The position numbers were made by a program, and so were the translations under genes. A stretch of DNA of 64,000 nucleotides. It comes from Algoriphagus aquimarinus. GTDB lineage: Bacteria; Bacteroidota; Bacteroidia; Cytophagales; Cyclobacteriaceae. Under the pieces are notes generated by a model. It ran no database searches and was not told the DNA's origin. It worked only from the letters and a program-made list of their open reading frames with translations. This document shows, piece by piece, positions 19,408-28,400 of this stretch. The stretch covers positions 1 through 64,000 of the forward strand of contig NZ_VORW01000015.1 in assembly GCF_007997215.1 (NCBI RefSeq). Direction: 5' to 3'. Position 1 is the stretch's first letter. Each line of letters opens with the position of its first letter.

Positions 19408-19746
19408 CTAGAATTTAGCTTTCATATTCACCAGCCAGTCCCCGTCTATTTTAACAACCTCCATCACTTCAGATCTTCCATTGGGGTTGGCAATGGTAAT
19501 CCAAGCTTTATTCCCTACTATAGAATCATTTAGCATCTCAAATTTAAAATCAGGATCTACCGGAACAATACCCATACTACTGGCCATATCCAGCATAGCA
19601 CAGGTGGACTCGGTTGCATACTTTTTAGCTTCTTCCACCTTCCCTTTAGTTAAGTTTTAAGTGAAATTCTTTACAGCTTCCTCAGGTCCTGAAGAGCAGG
19701 AAAAAAATATGGCCGCTAAACATAAAATTGTGAGTGACTTCTTCAT
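19408..19746 (-). pseudogene. Lipoprotein (DUF4878-like) interrupted by an in-frame stop
   Basis: Reading from ATG 19746 gives 'MKKSLTILCLAAIFFSCSSG', a lipoprotein signal with the lipidation Cys at residue 17, then 'PEEAVKNFT' and a TAA at 19657-19659. The same frame continues with 'NLTKGKVEEAKKYATESTC...' to the stop at 19408. The whole is a ~112-codon gene of the small DUF4878/NTF2-like lipoprotein type. A single base change (GAA to TAA) explains the stop. The downstream part alone could only start at GTG and would lack its export signal. If the TAA is a sequencing error, the gene is intact. Confidence 0.7.
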
Positions 19747-19827
19747 TGTAATACTTGTTATCGATTCAACTATTAATTTTTATAAAGCGTAAAATCTAAA
19801 AATCATTATGCTATAGCTCATAGCAAC

Positions 19828-20094
19828 TTACTCCCCTCCTAATGTATCATCACGATTAATTCGGTTCCTACGCGGACGCATCACTACTTTAGTAACAGGT
19901 AGTGGTGGAAATATCTTGTCATGGGTCAAACTGTTTCCCTCTACTCTGGTCGGATTATGATAGATGACCTGATCTCCAGGCAAAATTTCTTTTTTGACAT
20001 TCCCTTTATCAAGATGATAATTCAGCACTGCATAAGCCCGATCCCAGTCATATTCATTGAGCCGGATAATATCCTGAAAAGTAGGTATGGTCAT
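19828..20094 (-). CDS. Hypothetical protein downstream of mobilisation genes
   Basis: 88 aa from ATG 20094 (a TTG two codons earlier is also possible). It begins 'MTIPTFQDIIRLNEYDWDR' and ends with a basic stretch 'VVMRPRRNRINRDDTLGGE'. It is soluble, with no known domain. It lies 68 bp after the coupling-protein gene on the same strand and is probably part of the mobilisation operon as an accessory gene. No function can be given. Confidence 0.5.
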   Translation of the reverse strand: MTIPTFQDIIRLNEYDWDRAYAVLNYHLDKGNVKKEILPGDQVIYHNPTRVEGNSLTHDKIFPPLPVTKVVMRPRRNRINRDDTLGGE

Positions 20095-20162
20095 ATCCAA
20101 ATGCGTTAAGGAAGTTATAATGCCTCCTTAATATCGGAAAAAATAATAATTAGTCAAATCAA

Positions 20163-22142
20163 TTACCCCCTAATAATCAAATGCCCCAACTCGGGTGTAT
20201 CCAATACCCTTTCCATTTCCATTCGGATAATCTCTTCCACCTCACGCTTAATCCTCCGGTAGTTCTCCTCCACATCCTCCTGTGAGATATCCCTTACTTT
20301 GGGTATGGGCTTGTAACTTTCCTCCTCCAATTTAAGCGCTGAATGATCATTGATTATTTCCGCATGAAATGCTTTCAGATCAATCTTCTGGTCTGGTGTA
20401 TCCGCCACCATTCCCACAAATTCACCGGAGGAAAGTGCTGAGATAGTAGAAGCAGGAACAGCCTGGTCCAGCTGAGTTGATTTGCTCAGCGAAGTTTCTG
20501 AACTGTTGATGGAAATACTCTCCCGACTCTGAATGATCCTCCCAAATCGTTCGGAAAGTTGCTTAGCCGTATCCCCCAATACCTGACCACTGATGAAATT
20601 TCCCACCGTATTCATGATGACCTCTGCCTGTTCCCTACCGTAATCCTTTTTTAACTGGCTGTAATCCTGCACCCCTAAGCAAGTGGCGACCTTGTTGGAT
20701 CGTGCAGTCGCGATGAGGTTGTCGATGCCATTGAAATAGATTGTTGGAAACTCATCAAACACCAGACTGGATTTCAGTTTACCTTTTTGATTGACCAGTT
20801 TAACGATTCTGGAAATATAAAGTGATAAGACTGCCCCATAGACCTGCTGCTTTTGTGGGTTGTTTCCCATGCAGATAATTTTAGGTGCCTCAGGATTATT
20901 CAGATCAAGAGTAAATTCACTGTGAGAAAGCACATAATAAAGTTGTGGAGAAGACAGCCTAGCCATGGTGATCTTGGCACTGGCCACCTGACCCTCGAGT
21001 TGGTCAAAAGCTTTTTTGACCAGCGCAGAAACAAAGGGATTGATCAACACTTCTATTTCCGGTTCGGTACGCAGCACTGTAAAAAGCTTTTCATAGTCTA
21101 CCTGCATTAATTCAATCACATGCGGAAGTGTGCAGTATTTGCCCCGCCTATGTTTCTTCAAAAACCAGATGATGGCAGTCAAAAAGTTGATCGGACTCTC
21201 TACAAAAAAATCCCCCTGCTTGCGTATCCACTCTCGGTTAAGTCCTAACATAATGGTACGGGCAGCTTCAGAGGCATCAGTAATATCCAGCATCGTATCT
21301 GGTTCCAAAGGATTGCAGCGATGGGTATGTGACAGTCGATCAAAATTGATCGTATAGAATTCAGGCTTTATACGATAACCTGAAAAATTATTCTGAAGCG
21401 TATTGTATGCTATGCGTGATAGATCATCGTACTTAAAGTCATAGACAAACATGGAAAAGCCCTTTCGGATATGCTGGGTGATTACATGGCGGATCACAAA
21501 ATAACTTTTACCCGAGCCTGGTGTACCTGCTACCAATAAAGCCCTGAATGGATTGATGATATTAATCCATGAGTTACGGATCTTATTTTTCAGTTTGTAT
21601 TTAGCCGGGAGATTGATTGAGTATTCATTCCCCAGATACCGCTCCTCCTGTGGGAAAGTCTCATTTAAATAATTAAAAACCTCCTGGTTCAAACGGTTTT
21701 TTAACAACCTACTTAGCAAGGAGCCTCCCATCAGTATAAGTGCGTAACCCAGACTAGTTAAGGATATGTAAACAATGCTTGCTCTATCCTCGGACAAAAG
21801 CAGTCTATAAGTAAAATGACTCAATCCATAAACCAGAAATCCAATAAACAGTGGCCATAATACCTGAGATAGTTGGAGTTTGTCATCCTTTTTACCTTTA
21901 GCCCCGATCAATGAAATCAGTAACAATCCCAGAGCAAAAACCTTTGACACATAAAATTCATTGAACAATCCTGTATTCCGTAGATTGACCAATAGCTTCT
22001 CTGCAATGGCATGGGTTAAGCCCCAATTACCAAACGAGTAATAGCAATAATAATAGAAATGCAGGCACAACAACCCTATACTCAACTTTCGGGTGAGGTC
22101 GATGATTTTTCTCAGTCCTTCAATATTCTCCCCAGTCTGCAT
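20163..22142 (-). CDS. TraG/TraD-like coupling ATPase (Bacteroides MobC type)
   Basis: 659 aa. N-terminal membrane segments lie at roughly residues 20-40, 65-80, 95-112 and 125-145, followed by Walker A 'GTPGSGKS' (206-213) and Walker B in 'SLVFDEFPTIYF'. This is the layout of type IV coupling proteins, hexameric inner-membrane ATPases that hand the relaxase-DNA complex to a conjugation channel. It follows the relaxase gene after 9 bp. No mating-pair-formation genes are in the window, so DNA transfer would need a channel from another element. Confidence 0.9.
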   Translation of the reverse strand: MQTGENIEGLRKIIDLTRKLSIGLLCLHFYYYCYYSFGNWGLTHAIAEKLLVNLRNTGLFNEFYVSKVFALGLLLISLIGAKGKKDDKLQLSQVLWPLFIGFLVYGLSHFTYRLLLSEDRASIVYISLTSLGYALILMGGSLLSRLLKNRLNQEVFNYLNETFPQEERYLGNEYSINLPAKYKLKNKIRNSWINIINPFRALLVAGTPGSGKSYFVIRHVITQHIRKGFSMFVYDFKYDDLSRIAYNTLQNNFSGYRIKPEFYTINFDRLSHTHRCNPLEPDTMLDITDASEAARTIMLGLNREWIRKQGDFFVESPINFLTAIIWFLKKHRRGKYCTLPHVIELMQVDYEKLFTVLRTEPEIEVLINPFVSALVKKAFDQLEGQVASAKITMARLSSPQLYYVLSHSEFTLDLNNPEAPKIICMGNNPQKQQVYGAVLSLYISRIVKLVNQKGKLKSSLVFDEFPTIYFNGIDNLIATARSNKVATCLGVQDYSQLKKDYGREQAEVIMNTVGNFISGQVLGDTAKQLSERFGRIIQSRESISINSSETSLSKSTQLDQAVPASTISALSSGEFVGMVADTPDQKIDLKAFHAEIINDHSALKLEEESYKPIPKVRDISQEDVEENYRRIKREVEEIIRMEMERVLDTPELGHLIIRG

Positions 22143-22151
22143 GGCATTGGT

Positions 22152-23357
22152 TTATAGGTGTCGCTTCTTTCGTTTCCTCTTTTTCTTCTGTCTTAATTCG
22201 TAAGGGGTTGGGTCTTCTGTTTGATGACTGTTAATTGAGATTCCAATATCCGGAAGTTCCACTCCCACATCCTTGGAACCACTACTTTCTGTATGGCTAA
22301 CAGTAGATAAATTGGGAGCTTCCTTAGAGAATTGTGCTGAAAGGGCATTTGCAGAAAGAGATTTATCTAAAGCAGATCCATTAAACACGCTGCGGCTAAC
22401 ATTATCCACGTAAGTAACCCCATACAATCTACCCTCAGCATTGATTCTAAATACCGGTCGAATGCCTTTACTTCTGAGTCTGATTGTAAGTTCTACTGGG
22501 GATTTACTTGAACCCAAAGCAACCAATACAGCCTCACGGACATCATTCCTGTATGGCTTACGACTTTCCTTGTTTCGGACAAACTGTAATTCAAGATTTG
22601 CCAAGGTGGGTCTACTATAAATCGAACTAGCTTTGATCGGCACCCCTGTCCTTTTTCCCTCTGGATCGAGAACAGAATAGACCAGCCCCATATTCTTAAA
22701 CATTTCACTCTCCGGTTCACCCCGACAGGCACCTACATTAAATTGGCCCAAAACCGCATTCAGTTCATGTAAAGAAGTGAACCGATAGGTTCTAATTACC
22801 TCTGACACAATATTGGAAATAGCTGCTTTTGTTTCCCGGGCTCCATAACTTGCTTTCTCCAAAGGCTTAAGCAGATTAACTTTTTGTTTCTGCTGCTCTT
22901 CCGCTTTTACAAGATGGTATCGCTTCTCAATTTCCTTTCGGGTCTGTTCTGAAAGGATCCTACCCAGGTTATGCGTTTCAATCCGCTTTCCTGAACTTGA
23001 AATATTGGTAGTCACTATATGCACATGGGGATGCGCTGCATCAAAATGCTGATAAAGCAAATATGGCTGTTCCCCAAAACCAATCCCAATCAGGTAATCA
23101 GCTGCAATCTTTTGAAAGGTAAACTCATCTACTGTATCCCTTGGAGATAAATTAAGTGAAATATGGACGGCGTTCGTTTTTGTCCTTTGATTCAACTTCT
23201 GAAAGTTTTCAAAGGACTGGATCTTTGCATTAACTGTAAGATTTTTAGCTGCAAACCCTCCCATCTGAACTAGTTTTGCCTGTCCGTTTTTCACCTTCTG
23301 TTCATTGTATCGAATCACCCCTCCGATAGTCTTTCCGGTAATGATTTTCGCAACCAA
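22152..23357 (-). CDS. mobB: Relaxase (MobB, Bacteroides type)
   Basis: 401 aa. The N-terminal 'MVAKIITGKTIGGVIRYNEQ' is typical of Bacteroidota MobB relaxases, with Tyr17 a candidate nicking residue. The metal-binding three-His motif is H109, H111 and H113 in 'HPHVHIVTTN'. The tail is basic ('KKKRKRKKRHL'). It nicks oriT and stays bound to the transferred strand. The start is TTG (23357), directly abutting the mobA stop; the next ATG would cut away essential N-terminal residues. It works with MobA and the coupling protein in one operon. Confidence 0.9.
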   Translation of the reverse strand: MVAKIITGKTIGGVIRYNEQKVKNGQAKLVQMGGFAAKNLTVNAKIQSFENFQKLNQRTKTNAVHISLNLSPRDTVDEFTFQKIAADYLIGIGFGEQPYLLYQHFDAAHPHVHIVTTNISSSGKRIETHNLGRILSEQTRKEIEKRYHLVKAEEQQKQKVNLLKPLEKASYGARETKAAISNIVSEVIRTYRFTSLHELNAVLGQFNVGACRGEPESEMFKNMGLVYSVLDPEGKRTGVPIKASSIYSRPTLANLELQFVRNKESRKPYRNDVREAVLVALGSSKSPVELTIRLRSKGIRPVFRINAEGRLYGVTYVDNVSRSVFNGSALDKSLSANALSAQFSKEAPNLSTVSHTESSGSKDVGVELPDIGISINSHQTEDPTPYELRQKKKRKRKKRHL

Positions 23358-23744
23358 CTAGCTTAGAATTTTCAACTCTTCAATCAAGCTATGTAGCGCA
23401 TCGATTTTTGCTTTTGTACGCTCAAAATGAGGTAGCATTTCCTTCACAAAAAAGACACGTTCTTTTGGATCAGCCTGCATATGAAAATAGTGCGTAATCT
23501 GATTGATATTCACCCCGATTTTATTCAGTTCATTTCTGAGCAGTCCCAATTCAACACGCGTCTTTTCAACGGATTCGTTTCTCGTATTAACTGTCAATTT
23601 TCTTTTGAAAAGCATGTCCCTTACCAGTTCACTTATCGTCTGACAATAGGCAGCTTTTTGAAGTAATGAATTGAGCTTTTGCTTTTCCTCGTCAGTCAGT
23701 CTTACCGTGAGCCATATGGGCTTTTCCTTAGCTGATTTTTTCAT
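23358..23744 (-). CDS. mobA: Mobilisation accessory protein MobA (relaxosome ribbon-helix-helix type)
   Basis: 128 aa. It opens with 'KPIWLTVRLTDEEKQKLNSLL', the beta strand-helix of ribbon-helix-helix DNA-binding relaxosome proteins, and continues with 'ELGLLRNELNKIGVNINQI', the conserved segment of the MobC/MobA relaxosome family. It binds oriT and helps the relaxase. Adjacent to mobB with no gap; the presumed oriT is just upstream of its start (23744). Confidence 0.85.
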   Translation of the reverse strand: MKKSAKEKPIWLTVRLTDEEKQKLNSLLQKAAYCQTISELVRDMLFKRKLTVNTRNESVEKTRVELGLLRNELNKIGVNINQITHYFHMQADPKERVFFVKEMLPHFERTKAKIDALHSLIEELKILS

Positions 23745-23759
23745 AAAGGGAACAGGATT

Positions 23760-23870
23760 ATAAAATTCGACTTCGGAGAAATTTTATCCCAAACCGCAAC
23801 TCCGGCAGCGGTGGGCAAGATCGGATTGTGGCACAATCCTACATCTTGCTCATTGCCAGACGCAATGCCA
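23760..23870. other. Candidate origin of transfer (oriT)
   Basis: The non-coding stretch just upstream of mobA has a two-tier hairpin: outer arms GCAAGAT/ATCTTGC (23815-23821 and 23843-23849) enclose inner arms GGATTGT/ACAATCC (23823-23829 and 23833-23839). A second hairpin CATTGC/GCAATG follows at 23851-23867. Paired hairpins next to mobA are the usual oriT layout. The nick site is not identifiable from sequence alone. Confidence 0.5.
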
Positions 23871-23932
23871 AGCTTACCCTCAGTGGAAGGTCGAGTTGAT
23901 GAGGTAAGAAATTAATACTCTGGGCAAAAGCC

Positions 23933-24148
23933 TCAGTTTTCCAGATTCCAGACCCAGTCGTCTGCAGCCATAATCCAGTCACGGATAGCGGTACCTGATT
24001 CATTAAACCAGTCCATTCCCTGATAATAGAAATAGAATACTTCCGCTTCGGAAGCAGGAACTTGGAGGGAGTTAAAGTAAGCCTGTACCTGCTCGAGTGT
24101 AGGCGGAACATTTCTGGAAAAGTTGAGATTCTGAGCGTCGAGATTCAT
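23933..24148 (-). CDS. Small protein resembling the tail domain of replication proteins
   Basis: 71 aa from ATG 24148. The pattern 'PPTLEQVQAYFNSLQVPASE' followed by 'FYFYYQGMDWF...TAIRDWIMAADDW' resembles the short C-terminal domain seen on many phage and plasmid replication initiators ('PTLEEVKAYF...FYDYYEANGW...DWKAAARNW'). Here it stands alone next to the oriT region. It may be a remnant or an accessory of a mobile element. The resemblance is by eye. Confidence 0.5.
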   Translation of the reverse strand: MNLDAQNLNFSRNVPPTLEQVQAYFNSLQVPASEAEVFYFYYQGMDWFNESGTAIRDWIMAADDWVWNLEN

Positions 24149-24324
24149 AACGATATTCGTTTTTGATGAAGCTCAAAAGTGTGGCAGCGAGAGATAAAAA
24201 GATCACACTGAAATCAGAATGGGGAGGGAATATTTAACGCTATAAAAAACACTAACTATAGGGTTAGAAAGAATGTATAATGCTGTTTTCTAACTTGAAA
24301 AACAAGAATAAACTGTTTATCCTT

Positions 24325-25758
24325 TTAAGAACTAAGACTATCCAACAAAACTCTTATATCGCTTGATTCTGGTCTTGGTGCATTTGGATGAATCAATTTG
24401 CCCTCTGTATCAAACAAAAGATAACGCGGAATCAAATTTACATTTAGTTCTTTAAGGTATTCTGACTCGTCAATATTCATAACTATAAAAGACTTATCAG
24501 GAATTGCTATATCATATTTCCGGACCACCTCTTGCCAAAACTTGTTGTTCTTGTCCACTGAAAGATAAATAACTTGAATTCCTTTATCCTGATAATCAGA
24601 TTGAAGTTTCTTTGCCGCAGGAAATGATCGGATACATGGGATGCACCAAGCTGCCCAAAGATCCACATATAGATACTTTCCTCTTTCTTCTGCCAGAAGC
24701 TCGTCAATTGTCAACCTTTTTTGTCCCAGCCCAAGTAGCTCCATATCTGGATCTTGGTTAAGCAACTTCGCGATTGGTGCACGCAATGTCCTTTCCCACT
24801 CATTTGGCAACTTGGAAGAATTTATTGTCAATAGTTGATCAATCTCTGCAAATGAAAGCTCATGAACTTGCATTTTTATGAGGTTATACAACATAAGCTG
24901 CGAAAAATAGCTGTTCGCGGCCTCACCAATAATTTCTTCTGCTCTATTGGGATGCTGATTGATCAATTGCTCTAAAAGAAATTCAGCATATTCAACTATA
25001 TAAATGTGATACTTTTCAAAAGTACTATCGCTTAAAAAGTCCTGGGTGGCATTAAGTGCATCAAAATACCCTTTTTCAATATCAAAAAAACCAATTTTAT
25101 AGCTTTCAAACCGATTTCTTTCTTCCAATAGCTTTGAGTAAGGTTTAGAAAGTAACCCATCATTGACCAAAGAATCCAACCAGTACTTCTCTCTGTCCAG
25201 TTCAGCCATTGCTGACACCTTAGTTATTTGGAGTTCACTTTCCATATTCACCGGAATCAAGGAATTGAAAGAAGAATTCCATAGAAAGTAAAAATCCTCC
25301 AAGCTTGTATCCTCCCGTTTAATTAAATCTCGGTTCCGACTGGCTTCCCAGTTGATATCATATTTTTTAGTGGTTCGGTTAACAACCTGCATCCAAGGTT
25401 TTCTTTCTCTAATCTTCAACAAGACGGTATCCCCCTTTTGAAAAATATAATTGTAAACGGGTTGATCCTTTTCTATATATACCAGCTCGGACCAATCATT
25501 ATTAACTGCTACCGTAAAATGGGTGAACGAAGTATCTGAAGGAAATTCAATTTTATCGGGAAGTGAATTTTCTCCCAAAAAATTGATGGATGCTTTTTTT
25601 GAACTTAGATAATCGTAAACTACAGAATCTTCCAAAACCAATACAAGCTGTGCTTGGTCTTCTTGTTTAGGCTTACAGCCAAAGAAACTAATCACCAAAA
25701 TCCCAAGACAGATAATCCTACTTAGAGCATTCTTTGATTCCGAATTATTTTTTCCCAT
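24325..25758 (-). CDS. TlpA-like thioredoxin lipoprotein
   Basis: 477 aa. The N-terminus has a lipoprotein signal ending 'VISFFGCKPK', and the C-terminus is a thioredoxin fold with 'LYVDLWAAWCIPCIRSFPAA' (active site CIPC) and 'IQVIYLSVDKN'. The middle ~300 residues are the variable region common in Bacteroidota TlpA lipoproteins. It is anchored in the periplasm and probably reduces or reshuffles disulfides. It overlaps the preceding gene by 14 bp, so it belongs to the operon that starts with precursor peptide C. A role in maturing or resisting that Cys-containing peptide is an inference. Confidence 0.82.
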   Translation of the reverse strand: MGKNNSESKNALSRIICLGILVISFFGCKPKQEDQAQLVLVLEDSVVYDYLSSKKASINFLGENSLPDKIEFPSDTSFTHFTVAVNNDWSELVYIEKDQPVYNYIFQKGDTVLLKIRERKPWMQVVNRTTKKYDINWEASRNRDLIKREDTSLEDFYFLWNSSFNSLIPVNMESELQITKVSAMAELDREKYWLDSLVNDGLLSKPYSKLLEERNRFESYKIGFFDIEKGYFDALNATQDFLSDSTFEKYHIYIVEYAEFLLEQLINQHPNRAEEIIGEAANSYFSQLMLYNLIKMQVHELSFAEIDQLLTINSSKLPNEWERTLRAPIAKLLNQDPDMELLGLGQKRLTIDELLAEERGKYLYVDLWAAWCIPCIRSFPAAKKLQSDYQDKGIQVIYLSVDKNNKFWQEVVRKYDIAIPDKSFIVMNIDESEYLKELNVNLIPRYLLFDTEGKLIHPNAPRPESSDIRVLLDSLSS

Positions 25759-27109
25759 TGCTTTTAAATTGCTCTTGTAAGTTTCTATACCGCTCCAAGC
25801 TTCGGATTACAGCAGAATCAAGGGGATGTTTTTTTATAAATTCACTATTGATCCAAAAATCTTGATTGTATTCATCTACTTTAAAGCCTATATTTTCATC
25901 TGCTTTTATTGCATCTTTAAACCGAATTTTTTTAAACTTACCAGTATTGACCTCATCAAACCAATAGGTGTGGATATCCATGGAGTGTCCTCCGACATCC
26001 CGGCTGATAAGACGCATTTTCTTGTATACAATTTTCTCCGGATAATATTTTTCTTTGACTTTTCGGTATTTCACGAAAAATTCAACATAATCAGTACGAT
26101 CAGCATTCAAAAATACTTTTTGTTGAAGTTCCAGCACGGCAAAGTCCCTGCTGTTTACTTTCATATACGAAGTTCCTATTGGCGGGTCAGTGCTCCCAAA
26201 AGCTATATGATAAACTGTATCACTTTCCACTACCTCAACCCCTACAATTTCATGGTAAACCGGCATTTCAGGAATTCCTATTAAGGTCATTCGCAAACCC
26301 CTTTCAGTAAAAAGGGCATCCTCATAAAATGCTCCACGGGCAGGATTTTGCCTGTATAAATCAACAAGATCATTGGAGATTGGCTTTACACCTGTTTCGT
26401 GAACTACTCTTGCTTTCACCTTCTCAATATAATCCAAATATACAGAATCCGCTTTCGCCAATTCATCCCCTTTCCTAATAGAGTTTATATGGATTTTTGA
26501 ATTAGAAATATCTTTGGAGTACCCCACATCCTGTATCGTCACAGCAGCTTCAATAAGGCCTGTAAATTCACTATAGTCAGTTGAAATTTTGCGATATAAA
26601 CCTGATAATTGATGCCGTTGACTAGGATAATTATTCTTTATGTTTTTTAAAATATCACTTATCAGATTTTCCAGCGCTAGTCCTTCGGGCATTACCACTA
26701 CCTCGTCCAATGAGATCATTAATTTATTCAGTTCAATAACCGAAACAGAAGTATTTAATGAAAGTAAGGGTACTTCTTTACTTTTGTATCCCAAAAATGA
26801 GACTACTAGTGTATCACTTATTAAATATTCCGGGAATCTTATAAAAAACTTACCTTCTTCACTAGAGATCCAGTTGAACTCAGGATAGTTCTTAATAAAT
26901 ATGTGAGAGTTAACAAGTGGCTCTCTACTCTCTTTGTCAATAATAACACCTGAAAAATCACCTTTTCCAATTGACTGGCCATAAAGGCTGAAAGAGCAAA
27001 TACAAAATAACAATGAAATCAATAAAAAAAATCTTGAATTAAGAGGGAGATTAGTATTATGTCTAACCCTACCCTCTCTTTTATAATTATCTACCAATTT
27101 TATAACCAA
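25745..27109 (-). CDS. Secreted protein with carboxypeptidase-regulatory-like domain
   Basis: 454 aa. After a signal peptide ('FFLLISLLFCICSFSLYGQ'), residues ~50-120 form the carboxypeptidase-regulatory-like beta sandwich ('GVIIDKESREPLVNSHIFIK', 'DTLVVSFLGYKSKEVPL'). The remaining ~330 residues look like an envelope beta protein of the kind found with TonB-linked systems, but without a plug domain. The start is TTG (27109), as no ATG is available. It overlaps the end of precursor gene C by 10 bp and the TlpA gene by 14 bp. Its place directly after a peptide precursor suggests a self-protection or export role at the outer membrane. Confidence 0.7.
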   Translation of the reverse strand: MVIKLVDNYKREGRVRHNTNLPLNSRFFLLISLLFCICSFSLYGQSIGKGDFSGVIIDKESREPLVNSHIFIKNYPEFNWISSEEGKFFIRFPEYLISDTLVVSFLGYKSKEVPLLSLNTSVSVIELNKLMISLDEVVVMPEGLALENLISDILKNIKNNYPSQRHQLSGLYRKISTDYSEFTGLIEAAVTIQDVGYSKDISNSKIHINSIRKGDELAKADSVYLDYIEKVKARVVHETGVKPISNDLVDLYRQNPARGAFYEDALFTERGLRMTLIGIPEMPVYHEIVGVEVVESDTVYHIAFGSTDPPIGTSYMKVNSRDFAVLELQQKVFLNADRTDYVEFFVKYRKVKEKYYPEKIVYKKMRLISRDVGGHSMDIHTYWFDEVNTGKFKKIRFKDAIKADENIGFKVDEYNQDFWINSEFIKKHPLDSAVIRSLERYRNLQEQFKSNGKK

Positions 27110-27405
27110 TCACTATTTGTACAACTTGAAATGTTATAGCCTGCATCTTCCGCAGCCTCATAATACTCTTGCCCATTATATCCCATCCCCCCAGTACCAG
27201 GTCTAGTGGCACAATCACCTGTAGCCCAACCAGAATTGAATCCTGCCTGGGATCCGTAATGGTCATTACAACTTCTTGTTACATAAAGACTTATACAATA
27301 TGAGGAAGGTCCACTTCCTGAACCTCCGTAAATATTAGTCAACTCATTTCTGTCCAGAACTTCTTCTGAAGTAAGTTCCAATTTTCCCAACTTTAACTTT
27401 TTCAT
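27100..27405 (-). CDS. GG-leader RiPP precursor peptide C
   Basis: 101 aa. The leader 'MKKLKLGKLELTSEEVLDR' ends at 'IYGG' (residues 25-28), the double-glycine cleavage site of the Bacteroidota GG-leader natural-product family (TIGR04149-like). The core after GG is ~73 residues with four Cys, many Gly, Ser, Tyr and Asn, and a C-terminal 'SSCTNSDWL'. Cleavage and export would be done by the C39 transporter upstream. It has its own operator-like site at 27527 and heads an operon with two envelope genes. Four Cys would allow two disulfides; the modification is not known. Confidence 0.82.
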   Translation of the reverse strand: MKKLKLGKLELTSEEVLDRNELTNIYGGSGSGPSSYCISLYVTRSCNDHYGSQAGFNSGWATGDCATRPGTGGMGYNGQEYYEAAEDAGYNISSCTNSDWL

Positions 27406-27526
27406 TTTTTCTTGATTTATTTATAGGATTATACTTTTTTTCTTGCCAAAGCAACACTTAAGCATTATAATTACTCACCACAACCACATGAATTTCTACA
27501 AATCACCATGAAATCCCTATACCTTA

Positions 27527-27556
27527 TTTACTAATCTTCAGTAAATTTCTACTAAC
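27527..27556. promoter_or_regulatory. Operator-like repeat before precursor C
   Basis: This 30-bp stretch matches the sites at 36726 and 45958 at nearly all positions. On the minus strand it contains TTACT-N7-AGTAA preceded by another TTAGTA. Here it lies ~120 bp upstream of precursor C, with no regulator gene beside it. Confidence 0.6.
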
Positions 27557-27613
27557 ATATCTACCCTTAAGGAAGCCTCAATCAAAAGTAACTATTGAGA
27601 TTCCAAAGCACCT

Positions 27614-28396
27614 TCATTTGTTCCTCCAATTTTTAACATGCATTTCCAATTCTTCCTTGGACATAGCTGTAGCTCTGTGAATTTCAACAATCTTTCTACT
27701 ATCTTGATTGGGACTATGAAAAGTGCTGTTCACTCCCCTTTCGTGTGTAAGGTGATAAAGCACTCCTTCAATATGCTGATGTCTGTGACCCAATATCTTC
27801 CAACGGTTTACACGGTCACCATCTTCCCGACCCCATCCATAGAATTTTTCATTTTCCATTCCAGCTTCTATATAGGTTTGCCTATGGGCCAAGAAAGCTC
27901 CTCCAACCGGATTTGGATTATACAAAGCTTTCATCTTACCCTGATGCATTTCCAGAACACCTATGTCCCTTGACAGGATAAAGAGCTCCCGCAATATTTC
28001 AGAAGTATCCAGAAATTTATCCTTATACGGAGTAACAAAATCAGCTTCCTTTTTTCTCAGCAAATCAACCGATTTAATGATTTGTTCAACGGGAATGATG
28101 ATATCCGTATCCCACACAATGATGTAATCGGTATCAACTGATTTAACCAATTGATTGATGTATCGGGTCCTATGAAAGATAGTATCCATATCTTCGATAA
28201 AGACATAGTTCACCTTTTTGGGCAGCAACCTATTCAGCAACCCGGTATTTCCTTTCGAAGCCTCCAATACGCTTATTTGGGTTTCAAAATTAGAAAGTAT
28301 ATACTCAATGGTGACCAAGGTATTCTCCAACCGGTTGACAGAATCAATCCGTAGAGGAATCAGGAAAGTAAAATCATGTAAGTTTATCTTTGCCAT
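27614..28396 (-). CDS. Galactosyltransferase-like enzyme, module A
   Basis: 260 aa, no signal or membrane segment. GT-A fold features: 'FTFLIPLRIDSVNRLENT' at the start, the metal-binding DxD in 'WDTD' (D96, D98), and a C-terminal Glyco_transf_7C-type segment with 'GGAFLAHRQTYIEAGMENEKF' and 'GWGREDGD', matching the GWGxED acceptor-site motif of beta-1,4-galactosyltransferases. In the cytoplasm it could transfer a sugar from a nucleotide-sugar onto Ser, Thr or Cys of a precursor, as SunS-type enzymes do for glycocins. It is the last gene of module A, 4 bp after the LanC-like gene. Acceptor and sugar are inferred. Confidence 0.82.
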   Translation of the reverse strand: MAKINLHDFTFLIPLRIDSVNRLENTLVTIEYILSNFETQISVLEASKGNTGLLNRLLPKKVNYVFIEDMDTIFHRTRYINQLVKSVDTDYIIVWDTDIIIPVEQIIKSVDLLRKKEADFVTPYKDKFLDTSEILRELFILSRDIGVLEMHQGKMKALYNPNPVGGAFLAHRQTYIEAGMENEKFYGWGREDGDRVNRWKILGHRHQHIEGVLYHLTHERGVNSTFHSPNQDSRKIVEIHRATAMSKEELEMHVKNWRNK

Positions 28397-28400
28397 AGTA

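Noticed and set aside
20163..24148. Complete conjugative element
   Set aside because: Only relaxase, accessory protein and coupling protein are present; no mating-channel genes, integrase or replication initiator were found in the window.
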